From positions 1 to 13,587 of the forward strand of contig CAZMYR010000043.1 in assembly GCA_964570585.1 (NCBI GenBank): a stretch of DNA of 13,587 nucleotides, in the 5' to 3' direction. The position numbers and the translations under genes were made by a program. Shown here in pieces: positions 1 through 6,262 of the stretch; position 1 is the stretch's first letter; each line of letters opens with the position of its first letter. Source of the DNA: G020354945 sp964570585 (lineage in GTDB: Bacteria; Omnitrophota; Gorgyraeia; JABMRG01; JAFGKX01). The notes under the pieces are model-generated. The model did no database searches. It was not told the DNA's origin and was given only the letters and a program-made list of their open reading frames with translations.

Positions 1-2
1 TT

Positions 3-614
3 TCTTTTGCGCAGGAGGAAATTGCGCCTGGGGGAACTATAGAAACTATTGAAACTGCAGAGCCGGAACAAGCCCCAGCAGAAATTCCACCGGCAGAAAG
101 CCCTCAACCAAAACCCCCAATAGCTCCGGATACAATATTATGGATAGAGGACAGTCTTCCGGAAGGTGTGATGCAAACCGGAGAATGGGCTTGGGTGCAA
201 GATATTAAATTCAGCGGTGATAGTTGCCATACCGACGGAATAAAAAAGGGTTTACATTCCCATTCTTTTAAAACAGCTGTTGCCGTTGAATTGAAAGACG
301 ATTCGGTTATTGAACAATTTGTTTATCTTGACCCTGATAATCCTCCGAGAGGAATCATGCTAAAACTTATTGCCCTTAACGGAAAAGATGTAGACCTTTA
401 TTGGGAGGCAGAAGAGGAAGTTTTTGTTGATACAGTAGAATATATGGAAGCGTGGTATATGGGATTTTTACCAGAAACAGGCAGCTGGCAAAAACTGGTC
501 ATAAAGATGCATGAGTTAGAAATAGCTCCATTGGAACTTATCGGCATTTCATTTATTAGCTATGACGGAAGGGCATATTGGGATAGGACGTTGATTAAAA
601 ATACTAAACACTAA
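3..614 (+). CDS. Secreted protein with C-terminal beta-sandwich-like domain, 5' end outside window
   Basis: The frame is open from base 3 to the TAA at 612-614, 203 codons, so the start lies upstream of the window. An internal GTG at 168 is in frame, but it sits at the edge of the domain and is an unlikely true start. The first visible residues, SFAQEE, look like the end of a Sec signal peptide with cleavage after Ala. About 40 residues rich in Pro, Glu and Ala follow as a linker. A domain of about 155 residues comes next. Its marks are W(I)EDSLPEG, a CHTDGIKKGLHSHSF stretch, VYLDPDNPPRGIML and a final SYDGRAYWDR. I recall this pattern (SG..xHTSG..G.HQHxF, VYLDPxNPP.xxML, DGRAxWDR) from surface-protein domains of planctomycetes and relatives, usually presumed to be carbohydrate- or surface-binding. 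That assignment is from memory; no catalytic site is visible. The last codons are shared with a heptad repeat. Confidence 0.72.
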   Translation, partial: SFAQEEIAPGGTIETIETAEPEQAPAEIPPAESPQPKPPIAPDTILWIEDSLPEGVMQTGEWAWVQDIKFSGDSCHTDGIKKGLHSHSFKTAVAVELKDDSVIEQFVYLDPDNPPRGIMLKLIALNGKDVDLYWEAEEEVFVDTVEYMEAWYMGFLPETGSWQKLVIKMHELEIAPLELIGISFISYDGRAYWDRTLIKNTKH

Positions 615-651
615 ACAAACTCAAATGTCAAAATCCAAAACTCAAAACTGC
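603..651 (+). repeat. Heptanucleotide array 1 (A-rich 7-base period)
   Basis: Seven consecutive 7-base units run in constant phase: ACTAAAC, ACTAAAC, AAACTCA, AATGTCA, AAATCCA, AAACTCA, AAACTGC. The units vary but keep the period. The array begins inside the preceding gene and includes its TAA stop at 612-614. Confidence 0.7.
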
Positions 652-678
652 GGTTTAGAACATTTGGGTTTAGAGTTT
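617..678. repeat. Imperfect inverted repeat with a 7-base bulge
   Basis: AAACTC plus AAATGT at 617-628 are complementary to ACATTT at 660-665 and GAGTTT at 673-678. The second arm carries one extra heptad (GGGTTTA, 666-672) that would bulge out. The arm at 652-680, read on the minus strand, also has a 7-base rhythm. It ends in five T residues (676-680), so weak terminator activity for the upstream gene is possible, but the stem is AT-rich and the loop is long. Confidence 0.5.
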
Positions 679-690
679 TTCCCTATTAGA

Positions 691-720
691 TTGACAATCC
701 AATTAACCAAGTGCTATAAT
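691..720 (+). promoter_or_regulatory. Sigma70-type promoter with extended -10
   Basis: A perfect TTGACA (691-696) and a perfect TATAAT (715-720) are separated by 18 bases. The -10 is preceded by TGC, giving the extended form TGnTATAAT. Transcription would start near 727, leaving a leader of about 19 bases with the ribosome site AGGGGGG at 733-739, 6 bases before the ATG at 746. It drives the OmpA-domain lipoprotein gene and, by read-through, possibly the uppS run. Confidence 0.88.
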
Positions 721-726
721 TAGCAC
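711..726. promoter_or_regulatory. Candidate operator: palindrome over the -10 box
   Basis: GTGCTA (711-716), TAAT, TAGCAC (721-726) is a perfect 6+6 inverted repeat that exactly covers the -10 element and the start-proximal side. A dimeric repressor bound here would block RNA polymerase. Part of the symmetry comes from the consensus -10 itself, so chance is possible. The repressor is unknown. Confidence 0.4.
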
Positions 727-745
727 AATAACAGGGGGGTATACG

Positions 746-1387
746 ATGAAATGGGATATTTTTAAAATAGGTTTAATATTATTTATAGCATCAGTGTTTA
801 TCACAGGATGTGCTGTGGGTTTCTACAGAGGCAGGCCCAGCGACAAAGCCAAAATAGAAGAGCTAACAGACCGACTCCAGCAATTACGAGAAGCAAAATC
901 AATGCTTGAGGCAAGATTAAAAAGAGAGATTGGCGAAAAGCAGGTTAAACTGGAGATGGCAGAGAGAGGTCTGGTCATAACACTTGTAGCTGAGGTTCTG
1001 TTTGATTCGGGCAAAGCAGAAATGCGCCCTGAAGGAAAGGCTATCCTGGATAAAATTGCCCCTATATTAAGACGTGAAACACCAAGGAATGAAATTGGTA
1101 TAGAAGGACATACGGATAATGTGCCAATAAAGTATTCCGGATATAAATCAAATTGGGAATTATCAACTGCCAGAGCAACAGAAGTATTGCACTATATATT
1201 AAATAAAGGTAAGCTCGATCCAAAAAACCTTTCGGCAACAGGTTACGGCAAGTACAGGCCTGTTGAGCCCAATGATACTAAAGAGAGCCGCCAGAAAAAT
1301 AGAAGAGTAGAGATAATTATAGAGCCAATAGGAAAAGCTGAGGTAGGCATTAAAGAACCCTCTTACGGTGAGGAGTACATAAAGTAA
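746..1387 (+). CDS. OmpA-domain peptidoglycan-binding lipoprotein
   Basis: A 213-residue protein that likely tethers the outer membrane to the cell wall. Residues 1-21 form a lipoprotein signal peptide with the lipobox ITGC, so Cys22 would be lipidated by Lgt, whose gene lies further down this window. Residues 33-75 are Glu/Lys/Leu-rich and likely coiled coil. Residues 80-195 are the OmpA C-terminal domain: LFDSGKAEMRPEG, GHTDNVP (Asp124) and NWELSTARA (Arg143), the Asp/Arg pair that in this family binds diaminopimelate of peptidoglycan, then LSATGYGKYRP and the closing QKNRRVEI. A 17-residue tail follows. A strong promoter and a G-rich ribosome site precede the ATG. It is Pal-like in build but could equally be a MotB/YiaD-type OmpA lipoprotein; no tol genes are adjacent. 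The TAA stop is the first triplet of a heptad array. Confidence 0.88.
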   Translation: MKWDIFKIGLILFIASVFITGCAVGFYRGRPSDKAKIEELTDRLQQLREAKSMLEARLKREIGEKQVKLEMAERGLVITLVAEVLFDSGKAEMRPEGKAILDKIAPILRRETPRNEIGIEGHTDNVPIKYSGYKSNWELSTARATEVLHYILNKGKLDPKNLSATGYGKYRPVEPNDTKESRQKNRRVEIIIEPIGKAEVGIKEPSYGEEYIK

Positions 1388-1419
1388 GTTATAAGTTATA
1401 AGTTATAAGTTATAAGTTA
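1385..1419 (+). repeat. Heptanucleotide array 2, five perfect TAAGTTA units
   Basis: Five identical copies of TAAGTTA are joined head to tail. The first TAA is the stop codon of the OmpA-domain gene. On the minus strand the unit is a rotation of ACTTATA, close to the ACTTACA/ACTTAAA units found inside ispG. Confidence 0.92.
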
Positions 1420-1423
1420 AGAT

Positions 1424-1495
1424 AGGAGCCCTGCCTGCCGGCAGGTAGGCGCCTCTGGCATCGGGTATTGATAGCCAGAATTGGCTCCTCTTTTT
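1424..1495 (+). terminator. Branched terminator- or attenuator-like stem ahead of uppS
   Basis: AGGAGCC (1424-1430) pairs perfectly with GGCTCCT (1483-1489), followed by CTTTTTATTT, a T-rich tract. Inside the stem are two smaller hairpins: the palindrome CCTGCCGGCAGG (1434-1445) and TCTGGC/GCCAGA (1454-1459 with 1474-1479). Together they form a three-way junction. The T tract ends at the uppS ATG (1500), so the structure may end ompA-domain transcription, or partly attenuate read-through into uppS. No separate promoter for uppS was found. Confidence 0.6.
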
Positions 1496-1499
1496 ATTT

Positions 1500-2210
1500 A
1501 TGGATAGAGATAATCTTCCGCAACATATAGCCATTATTATGGATGGTAACGGCAGATGGGCCAAGAGGCGACATTTGCCAAAAGTCATAGGCCATCGCTA
1601 TGGCGCAAGAACTGTTGATAGAATAACCTCCCATTGTGCCAGGTTAGGAGTAAAGGTCTTAACCCTGTATAGTTTCTCAACTGAGAACTGGAAAAGGCCC
1701 GTTAAAGAGATAGACGCACTTATGAATCTGCTTTGTGAATATCTGAATAAAAAACTTGCAAAACTTAATAATAACAATATTAGATTAAATGCAATAGGCG
1801 ATATCCAGGGCCTTCCGGAACATGTCAGGAAAAAATTGACAGAGGTGATAAATAAGACTTCTAAAAATACAGGGATGGTTTTAACCCTGGCTTTAAACTA
1901 TGGTGCTCGGGAAGAGATAGTCACAGCCTGTAAGAAGTTGACAAAATTGGTGGAGTCTGAGAAATTGAATACAGAAGACATAAATGAATCTGTATTTTCT
2001 GACCAGCTTTATACAAAAGATTTGCCGGACCCGGATTTGTTGATAAGGACTAGCGGTGAGTTGAGAGTGAGCAATTTCTTGCTATGGCAAATATCCTATA
2101 CAGAATTTGTAGCAACTAAAGCTTTGTGGCCGGATTTTAAGGTGGCAGATTTAGAGAAAGCTATAGTGGAATATCAAAACAGAAAAAGGCGTTTTGGCGG
2201 CAGATTATGA
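1500..2210 (+). CDS. uppS: Isoprenyl transferase, undecaprenyl diphosphate synthase type
   Basis: Cis-prenyltransferase that adds isopentenyl units to farnesyl diphosphate to make the C55 lipid carrier for peptidoglycan and polysaccharide synthesis; cytosolic, acting at the membrane. At 236 residues it is close to the usual 240-255. Family marks: IIMDGNGRWAKRR with the Mg-binding Asp15, GHRYGA, LYSFSTENWKRP (58-67), and DLLIRTSGELRVSNFLLWQ, giving Arg183, Arg189 and Ser191 for the isopentenyl diphosphate site. Glu202 and LWPDF follow. The ATG is chosen because it places the motif Asp at residue 15, as usual. It has no recognisable ribosome site; a T-rich tract and a stem-loop stand directly in front. 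The gene overlaps cdsA by ATGA. The order uppS-cdsA-dxr-rseP is conserved in many bacteria. Confidence 0.95.
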   Translation: MDRDNLPQHIAIIMDGNGRWAKRRHLPKVIGHRYGARTVDRITSHCARLGVKVLTLYSFSTENWKRPVKEIDALMNLLCEYLNKKLAKLNNNNIRLNAIGDIQGLPEHVRKKLTEVINKTSKNTGMVLTLALNYGAREEIVTACKKLTKLVESEKLNTEDINESVFSDQLYTKDLPDPDLLIRTSGELRVSNFLLWQISYTEFVATKALWPDFKVADLEKAIVEYQNRKRRFGGRL

Positions 2211-3016
2211 AGCAGCGAATACTTATAGCATCAATATGGATTTTGGCTATATGGGCAGTCATATTTTTATTGCCTACCTGGTGTTTTACAACAGTTGTTA
2301 CTCTTATCATAGCAATGGCTATGTTTGAATTTTTTAGTATGATCCAGAAAAAACACCTGCCGGCCTATAGATATTTTGGCATCACAATCGGGTGCCTTAT
2401 AGCAGTTTCTACCCATTTTAAATTCCACCCAACGGAAGGATGGGAGTTTTTATTAATAACCGCTATGTGTTTGGCAGTTTTTCTTTTACAGTTTACCAAG
2501 CGCAAAACGGATAATGCTACCAGCGGGGTAGCCATTACCATTTTTGCTATATTTTATATAGGTTGGTTCTTTTCATTTTTGGTTAAGATAGGAATCTCTG
2601 ATTTGATAGTACCGGATGGACGGATGATGATTGCATTTTTGCTCATTGTAACCAAATCCGGCGATATCGGGGCATACTTTTTTGGAAAACATTTCGGCGC
2701 ACACCAGCTGATTCCAAGAATAAGTCCTAAAAAATCAGTTGAAGGAGCAATAGGCGGCTTTTTGTCTTCATTCCTAAGCGCCTTTTTATGCGCAAGGTTA
2801 ATGCCTCAAATAGAATTTATTCATATAGCAATATTAGGAATTTTGTTAGGGATACTGGGCCAGATTGGAGATTTGTCGGAATCTCTGATAAAAAGAGATT
2901 GTTTGGTTAAAGACTCAAGCGCGGTATTCGCCGGTTTGGGCGGAATGCTCGATTTAATAGACAGTCTATTATTTACTTCTCCTATATTCTATTTCTACAT
3001 GAGGTTCTTAAGTTAG
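2207..3016 (+). CDS. cdsA: Phosphatidate cytidylyltransferase (CDP-diglyceride synthase)
   Basis: Integral membrane enzyme that makes CDP-diacylglycerol from phosphatidate and CTP, the branch point of phospholipid synthesis. It has 269 residues with about seven or eight hydrophobic segments (for example 5-23, 25-44, 56-68, 80-95, 106-127, 140-149, 181-199 and 206-222). DIGAYFFGKHFGAH (153-166) and SPKKSVEGAIGG (173-184) are typical. The C-terminal signature SLIKRDCLVKDS (226-237) is followed by GLGGMLDLIDSLLF (243-256). Most CdsA proteins have GHGG and DRxD here; Leu244 replaces the His and Leu250 the Arg. I recall this GLGG form from planctomycete and chlamydial relatives, so I read it as lineage-typical rather than inactivating. 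The start overlaps the uppS stop (ATGA). Confidence 0.93.
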   Translation: MKQRILIASIWILAIWAVIFLLPTWCFTTVVTLIIAMAMFEFFSMIQKKHLPAYRYFGITIGCLIAVSTHFKFHPTEGWEFLLITAMCLAVFLLQFTKRKTDNATSGVAITIFAIFYIGWFFSFLVKIGISDLIVPDGRMMIAFLLIVTKSGDIGAYFFGKHFGAHQLIPRISPKKSVEGAIGGFLSSFLSAFLCARLMPQIEFIHIAILGILLGILGQIGDLSESLIKRDCLVKDSSAVFAGLGGMLDLIDSLLFTSPIFYFYMRFLS

Positions 3017-4170
3017 TGAAAACAGTGGCGATATTAGGCTCTACCGGTTCCATCGGTATAAATGCACTAAAAGTGCTGGAGTCCCTTAAAGGCAGTTTTA
3101 GGGTAGAGGCACTTTCCACTTTCGAAAATACAAAACTATTAGCCGAGCAAATCAGACGGTTTAAACCAAAGGCAGTAACAGTTGTAAATCCTAAAAAGGT
3201 ATCTGATTTAAAAAAGAGAGTTTCCGTTTCAAATATCAAAGTATTTTCGACACCGATAGGCCTTGAGATACTGGCAGAGTCAAAGAGGGTCGATATAGTG
3301 GTAATGGCTATATCAGGCGCCGGTGCTCTTTCCCCGCTTTTAGCTGCAATAAGGGCAAATAAGAAGATTTGCCTGGCCAATAAAGAAGCATTGATTATGG
3401 CCGGTAATATAATTATGCGCATGGCTGATAGATATAAGGCGCCTATAATTCCGGTGGATAGCGAACACAGCGCTATCTTTCAGTGTCTTCGCCAAAGCCA
3501 TGATGGAGCGTCTTTAAACAGGATATACTTAACAGGCTCCGGAGGGCCGTTAAGAAATATTCCGAAAGCTAGATTTTCGACGCTTTCTATGTCTTCTATA
3601 TTAAAGCATCCTAAATGGAATATGGGGCCTAAAATAACCGTTGATTCAGCCACCCTTATGAACAAAGGTTTGGAAGTAATAGAAGCAAAGCATCTTTTTA
3701 AAATTGCTGCAAATAAAATAAAGGTGCTCATTCATCCGGAAGCTGTAATTCACTCTATGGTTGAATTTAGCGATGGAACGATTTTAGCGCAAATGGCCGC
3801 TGCTGATATGAGATTGCCTATCCAGTATGCCCTCACTTTCCCTGAAAGGGCTACTAATGCGTTGGTTACGCTGGATTTTAACAGAATAGGACAGTTAAAT
3901 TTTTGCCAGCCGAAACCTGACAAATTTCCCTGCCTTTATCTTGCCAATGTTGCATGTAAATTAGGCGGCACTTATCCTGCAGTATTAAGTGCCGCTGATG
4001 AAGAATCTGTTTATGCATATCTTAATAAAAAAATAAAATTTACGGATATACCTAAAATAATAGAAAAGGTTTTGCTAAAACATCGATATATAGCAGAGCC
4101 TGTCCTTGCCGATATCTTTGCTGCGGATGGATGGGCCCGTGAAAAAGCAAAGGCATTAATGCCATGGTAA
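3016..4170 (+). CDS. dxr: 1-deoxy-D-xylulose 5-phosphate reductoisomerase
   Basis: Second enzyme of the MEP pathway: it rearranges and reduces DXP to 2-C-methyl-D-erythritol 4-phosphate with NADPH and a divalent metal. The 384 residues match the family. GSTGSIG (8-14) is the NADPH loop. LANKEALIMAG is present, and Asp148 and Glu150 in PVDSEHSA are metal ligands. GSGGPLR (Ser175), HPKWNMG (His198, Trp201, the flexible active-site loop), DSATLMNKGLE (Ser211, Asn216, Lys217, Glu220) and IHSMVEFSDG complete the site. One oddity: the usual NAANE motif in the C-terminal helical domain reads SAADE (325-329), outside the active site. The start is GTG, sharing one base with the cdsA stop (TAGTG). Alternative starts would remove the NADPH loop. 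Confidence 0.96.
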   Translation: MKTVAILGSTGSIGINALKVLESLKGSFRVEALSTFENTKLLAEQIRRFKPKAVTVVNPKKVSDLKKRVSVSNIKVFSTPIGLEILAESKRVDIVVMAISGAGALSPLLAAIRANKKICLANKEALIMAGNIIMRMADRYKAPIIPVDSEHSAIFQCLRQSHDGASLNRIYLTGSGGPLRNIPKARFSTLSMSSILKHPKWNMGPKITVDSATLMNKGLEVIEAKHLFKIAANKIKVLIHPEAVIHSMVEFSDGTILAQMAAADMRLPIQYALTFPERATNALVTLDFNRIGQLNFCQPKPDKFPCLYLANVACKLGGTYPAVLSAADEESVYAYLNKKIKFTDIPKIIEKVLLKHRYIAEPVLADIFAADGWAREKAKALMPW

Positions 4171-5222
4171 CCTTTTTATCAGTTTTAATAGTTTTTAGTA
4201 TTCTGATTTTAATCCATGAAACAGGCCATTTTTTAATGGCGAGAAGAATGGGTGTGCGAATTGAAAGATTTTCCTTCGGGTTCGGCCCTAAACTTTTATC
4301 TTTCAAAAAAGGCGAAACGGAATATTTAGTTTGCGCTATCCCTTTAGGCGGTTATGTAAAAATGGCCGGTGATGAACCGACCGAAACAAGAAAAGGTAAA
4401 GAATGGGAGTATTTGTCAAAGCCTCCGATTAAAAGATTTGGCATAGTTGTATCCGGGCCTTTGACAAATTACCTGCTGGCCTTTTTGCTTTTCTCCTTGG
4501 TATTTGTTATGGGCACTCCTGTAATTACTACAGAGGCAGGAAAGGTAATGAAAGACTTCCCTGCTTATTCAGCCGGGGTAAAAGAAAAAGATATAATAAT
4601 TTCTATTGACGGAAAAAACATAAATTATTGGGAAGATTTGCTTTTAGAAGTTTCCAAGGCTACTTCTGGTAAACAGATGGATATCGTTGTTTTAAGAAAG
4701 GATGAGCCGGTTAGTATAAAATTAATTCCAAAGGTGATAGAGACAAAAAATATTTTTGGTCAGCATATAAAAGTAGGCCGCCTTGGTATAATCTCTGCAG
4801 GTAAAATTGTTACGGTTAAAACCAATGTATTAAAGGCATTATATCTTGGCGGAAAAAAGACTTTTCTTTTAACAGGTTTTACCTATAAAGCACTCTGGCA
4901 TATAATAACAGGGGGGATGCCAATAAGAGAAACCTTAGCAGGACCAGTACGCATTGTTACGGAAATAGGTAAGGCAGCCAAACGTGGTATTATAGATCTA
5001 CTCCATTTAACAGCTCTTATAAATTTGGCCATTGCAATTTTTAACCTTTTACCTATTCCTATTTTAGACGGCGGGCATATTATATTTTTAGGATTGGAGA
5101 AAATAAGAGGCAAAAGATTAGACCCTAAGGTAGAACAGGTTGTAACTAACATCGGGCTTACTTTACTGATTACACTTATCATTTTTGTTACATGGAATGA
5201 TATTTTAAATCTTATAAAATGA
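4164..5222 (+). CDS. rseP: Site-2 membrane metalloprotease, RseP family
   Basis: Intramembrane zinc protease that cuts single-pass membrane proteins within the bilayer, such as anti-sigma factors or leftover signal peptides. The 352 residues hold, in order: an N-terminal membrane helix with HETGH (His18, Glu19, His22; zinc ligands and catalytic Glu), the FSFGFGPKLLSF and IPLGGYVKMAGDE loops, a second helix (94-117), one PDZ domain (about 122-190, with SAGVKEKDIIISIDG), and the C-terminal NLLPIPILDGGH (Asp302, third zinc ligand) followed by helices. E. coli RseP has two PDZ domains; this protein has one, as many bacterial homologues do. The ATG at 4164 lies 7 bases inside dxr. Natural substrates cannot be read from this window, as no anti-sigma gene is present. 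Confidence 0.93.
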   Translation: MVTFLSVLIVFSILILIHETGHFLMARRMGVRIERFSFGFGPKLLSFKKGETEYLVCAIPLGGYVKMAGDEPTETRKGKEWEYLSKPPIKRFGIVVSGPLTNYLLAFLLFSLVFVMGTPVITTEAGKVMKDFPAYSAGVKEKDIIISIDGKNINYWEDLLLEVSKATSGKQMDIVVLRKDEPVSIKLIPKVIETKNIFGQHIKVGRLGIISAGKIVTVKTNVLKALYLGGKKTFLLTGFTYKALWHIITGGMPIRETLAGPVRIVTEIGKAAKRGIIDLLHLTALINLAIAIFNLLPIPILDGGHIIFLGLEKIRGKRLDPKVEQVVTNIGLTLLITLIIFVTWNDILNLIK

Positions 5223-6262
5223 TGCGGAGAAAAACCAGACAAATAAAGATAGGTAATGTAAAAGTAGGCGGAGGTGCGCCTGTATCTGTTCAATCTATGA
5301 CAAAGACAGATACAAAAGATGTTAAGGCTACAGTTGAGCAAATTAAGAGATTACAAAATTTAGGTTGTCAAATAATAAGGGTGGCAATTAAAGATAGCCT
5401 ATCTGCGCAGGCAATAGGAAAAATAAAATCGAAAATAAAGATACCGCTTGTAGCCGATATTCATTTTGATTACAAGCATGCCTTAGAATCAGCAAATTCA
5501 GGTTGCGATGCCGTTCGTCTTAATCCCGGCAACATAAAAAAGAAAGAGCATGTTTTAAAAGTGATAGAAGTTTGCAAAGGCAGAAAAATTCCTATAAGAA
5601 TAGGTTTAAATTCAGGCTCTGCCGGTGCCGGCGTATCCACAGCAGGAGGGTTAGTCAATCTTGCAAAGAATTATTTAAAGATTTTTGAAAGAGAAAAATT
5701 TCATGATATAATAATATCGCTTAAAGCTTCGGATGTTAATACAACTATAGAAGCATATAGGAAGATGGCAAGGTTTTGCAATTATCCGTTTCATTTAGGA
5801 GTTACTGCGACGGGCACAGGATATGGGGGGATTGTTAAATCAGCGGTTGGAATAGGCGCTCTTTTGGCAGAAGGAATAGGAGATACTATAAGGGTTTCCT
5901 TAACGGCTAATCCGGAGGAAGAGGTCAAAATTGCGAAATATATTTTACAATCTCTGGGGTTAAGGAGGTTCTATCTGGATGTAATTTCCTGCCCTACTTG
6001 CGGCCGGTGCCAGGTTGATCTGATAAAAATTGTAGATAATTTTAATAAAAGACTTACAACTTACAACTTAAAACTTAAAACTGCGCAATCTTCAAAGAAG
6101 ATTGCGCTAATGGGCTGTGAGGTGAACGGCCCTGGCGAAGCAAAAGATGCGGATATAGGAATTGCATTCGGTAAAAATTCAGGCATTTTGTTTAGGAAAG
6201 GAAGGATTACGAAGAAAATAAAAGCAAAAAACGCTGTAAAGGAGATTATTAAATTAATATGA
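5219..6262 (+). CDS. ispG: 4-hydroxy-3-methylbut-2-en-1-yl diphosphate synthase
   Basis: Iron-sulfur enzyme of the MEP pathway that converts ME-cPP to HMBPP. At 347 residues it is the short bacterial type without the extra domain found in plants, Chlamydia and some others. The TIM-barrel part carries VSVQSMTKTDT, VADIHFD, VRLNPGN, GLNSGS and GVTATGTG. The 4Fe-4S ligands are Cys258 and Cys261 in SCPTCGRC and Cys300 in MGCEVNGPGEA. Between them the linker (about 278-295) is encoded by a heptad repeat array followed by a perfect 11-base-pair hairpin (bases 6052-6107), giving a Thr/Lys/Ser-rich stretch unlike the compact linker I expect in homologues. The frame is kept, so the enzyme is probably active. 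The start overlaps rseP by ATGA; ATG codons at 5219 and 5222 are both possible. Confidence 0.95.
   Translation: MMRRKTRQIKIGNVKVGGGAPVSVQSMTKTDTKDVKATVEQIKRLQNLGCQIIRVAIKDSLSAQAIGKIKSKIKIPLVADIHFDYKHALESANSGCDAVRLNPGNIKKKEHVLKVIEVCKGRKIPIRIGLNSGSAGAGVSTAGGLVNLAKNYLKIFEREKFHDIIISLKASDVNTTIEAYRKMARFCNYPFHLGVTATGTGYGGIVKSAVGIGALLAEGIGDTIRVSLTANPEEEVKIAKYILQSLGLRRFYLDVISCPTCGRCQVDLIKIVDNFNKRLTTYNLKLKTAQSSKKIALMGCEVNGPGEAKDADIGIAFGKNSGILFRKGRITKKIKAKNAVKEIIKLI
6052..6082 (+). repeat. Heptanucleotide array 3, in frame inside ispG
   Basis: ACTTACA twice, ACTTAAA twice, then ACT: four 7-base units in constant phase. They encode RLTTYNLKLKT (residues 278-288) between the second and third iron-sulfur cysteines of IspG. 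Confidence 0.88.
6083..6107. repeat. Perfect 11-bp hairpin inside ispG
   Basis: GCGCAATCTTC (6083-6093), AAA loop, GAAGATTGCGC (6097-6107). It begins on the base after heptad array 3 and encodes the AQSSKKIA region. No T tract follows, so it is not a classical terminator. Confidence 0.9.

Noticed and set aside
168..614. GTG at 168 as the true start of the first gene
   Set aside because: The same frame is open to the window edge and reads as a signal-peptide end, a Pro/Glu linker and the beginning of the same domain.
711..726. CIRCE element (HrcA operator)
   Set aside because: CIRCE is TTAGCACTC-N9-GAGTGCTAA. Here the half-sites are in the opposite order (GTGCTA first, then TAGCAC) with a 4-base centre.
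1424..1499. T-box or known riboswitch
   Set aside because: No T-box sequence or other recognisable aptamer core. Only stems and a T tract are visible.
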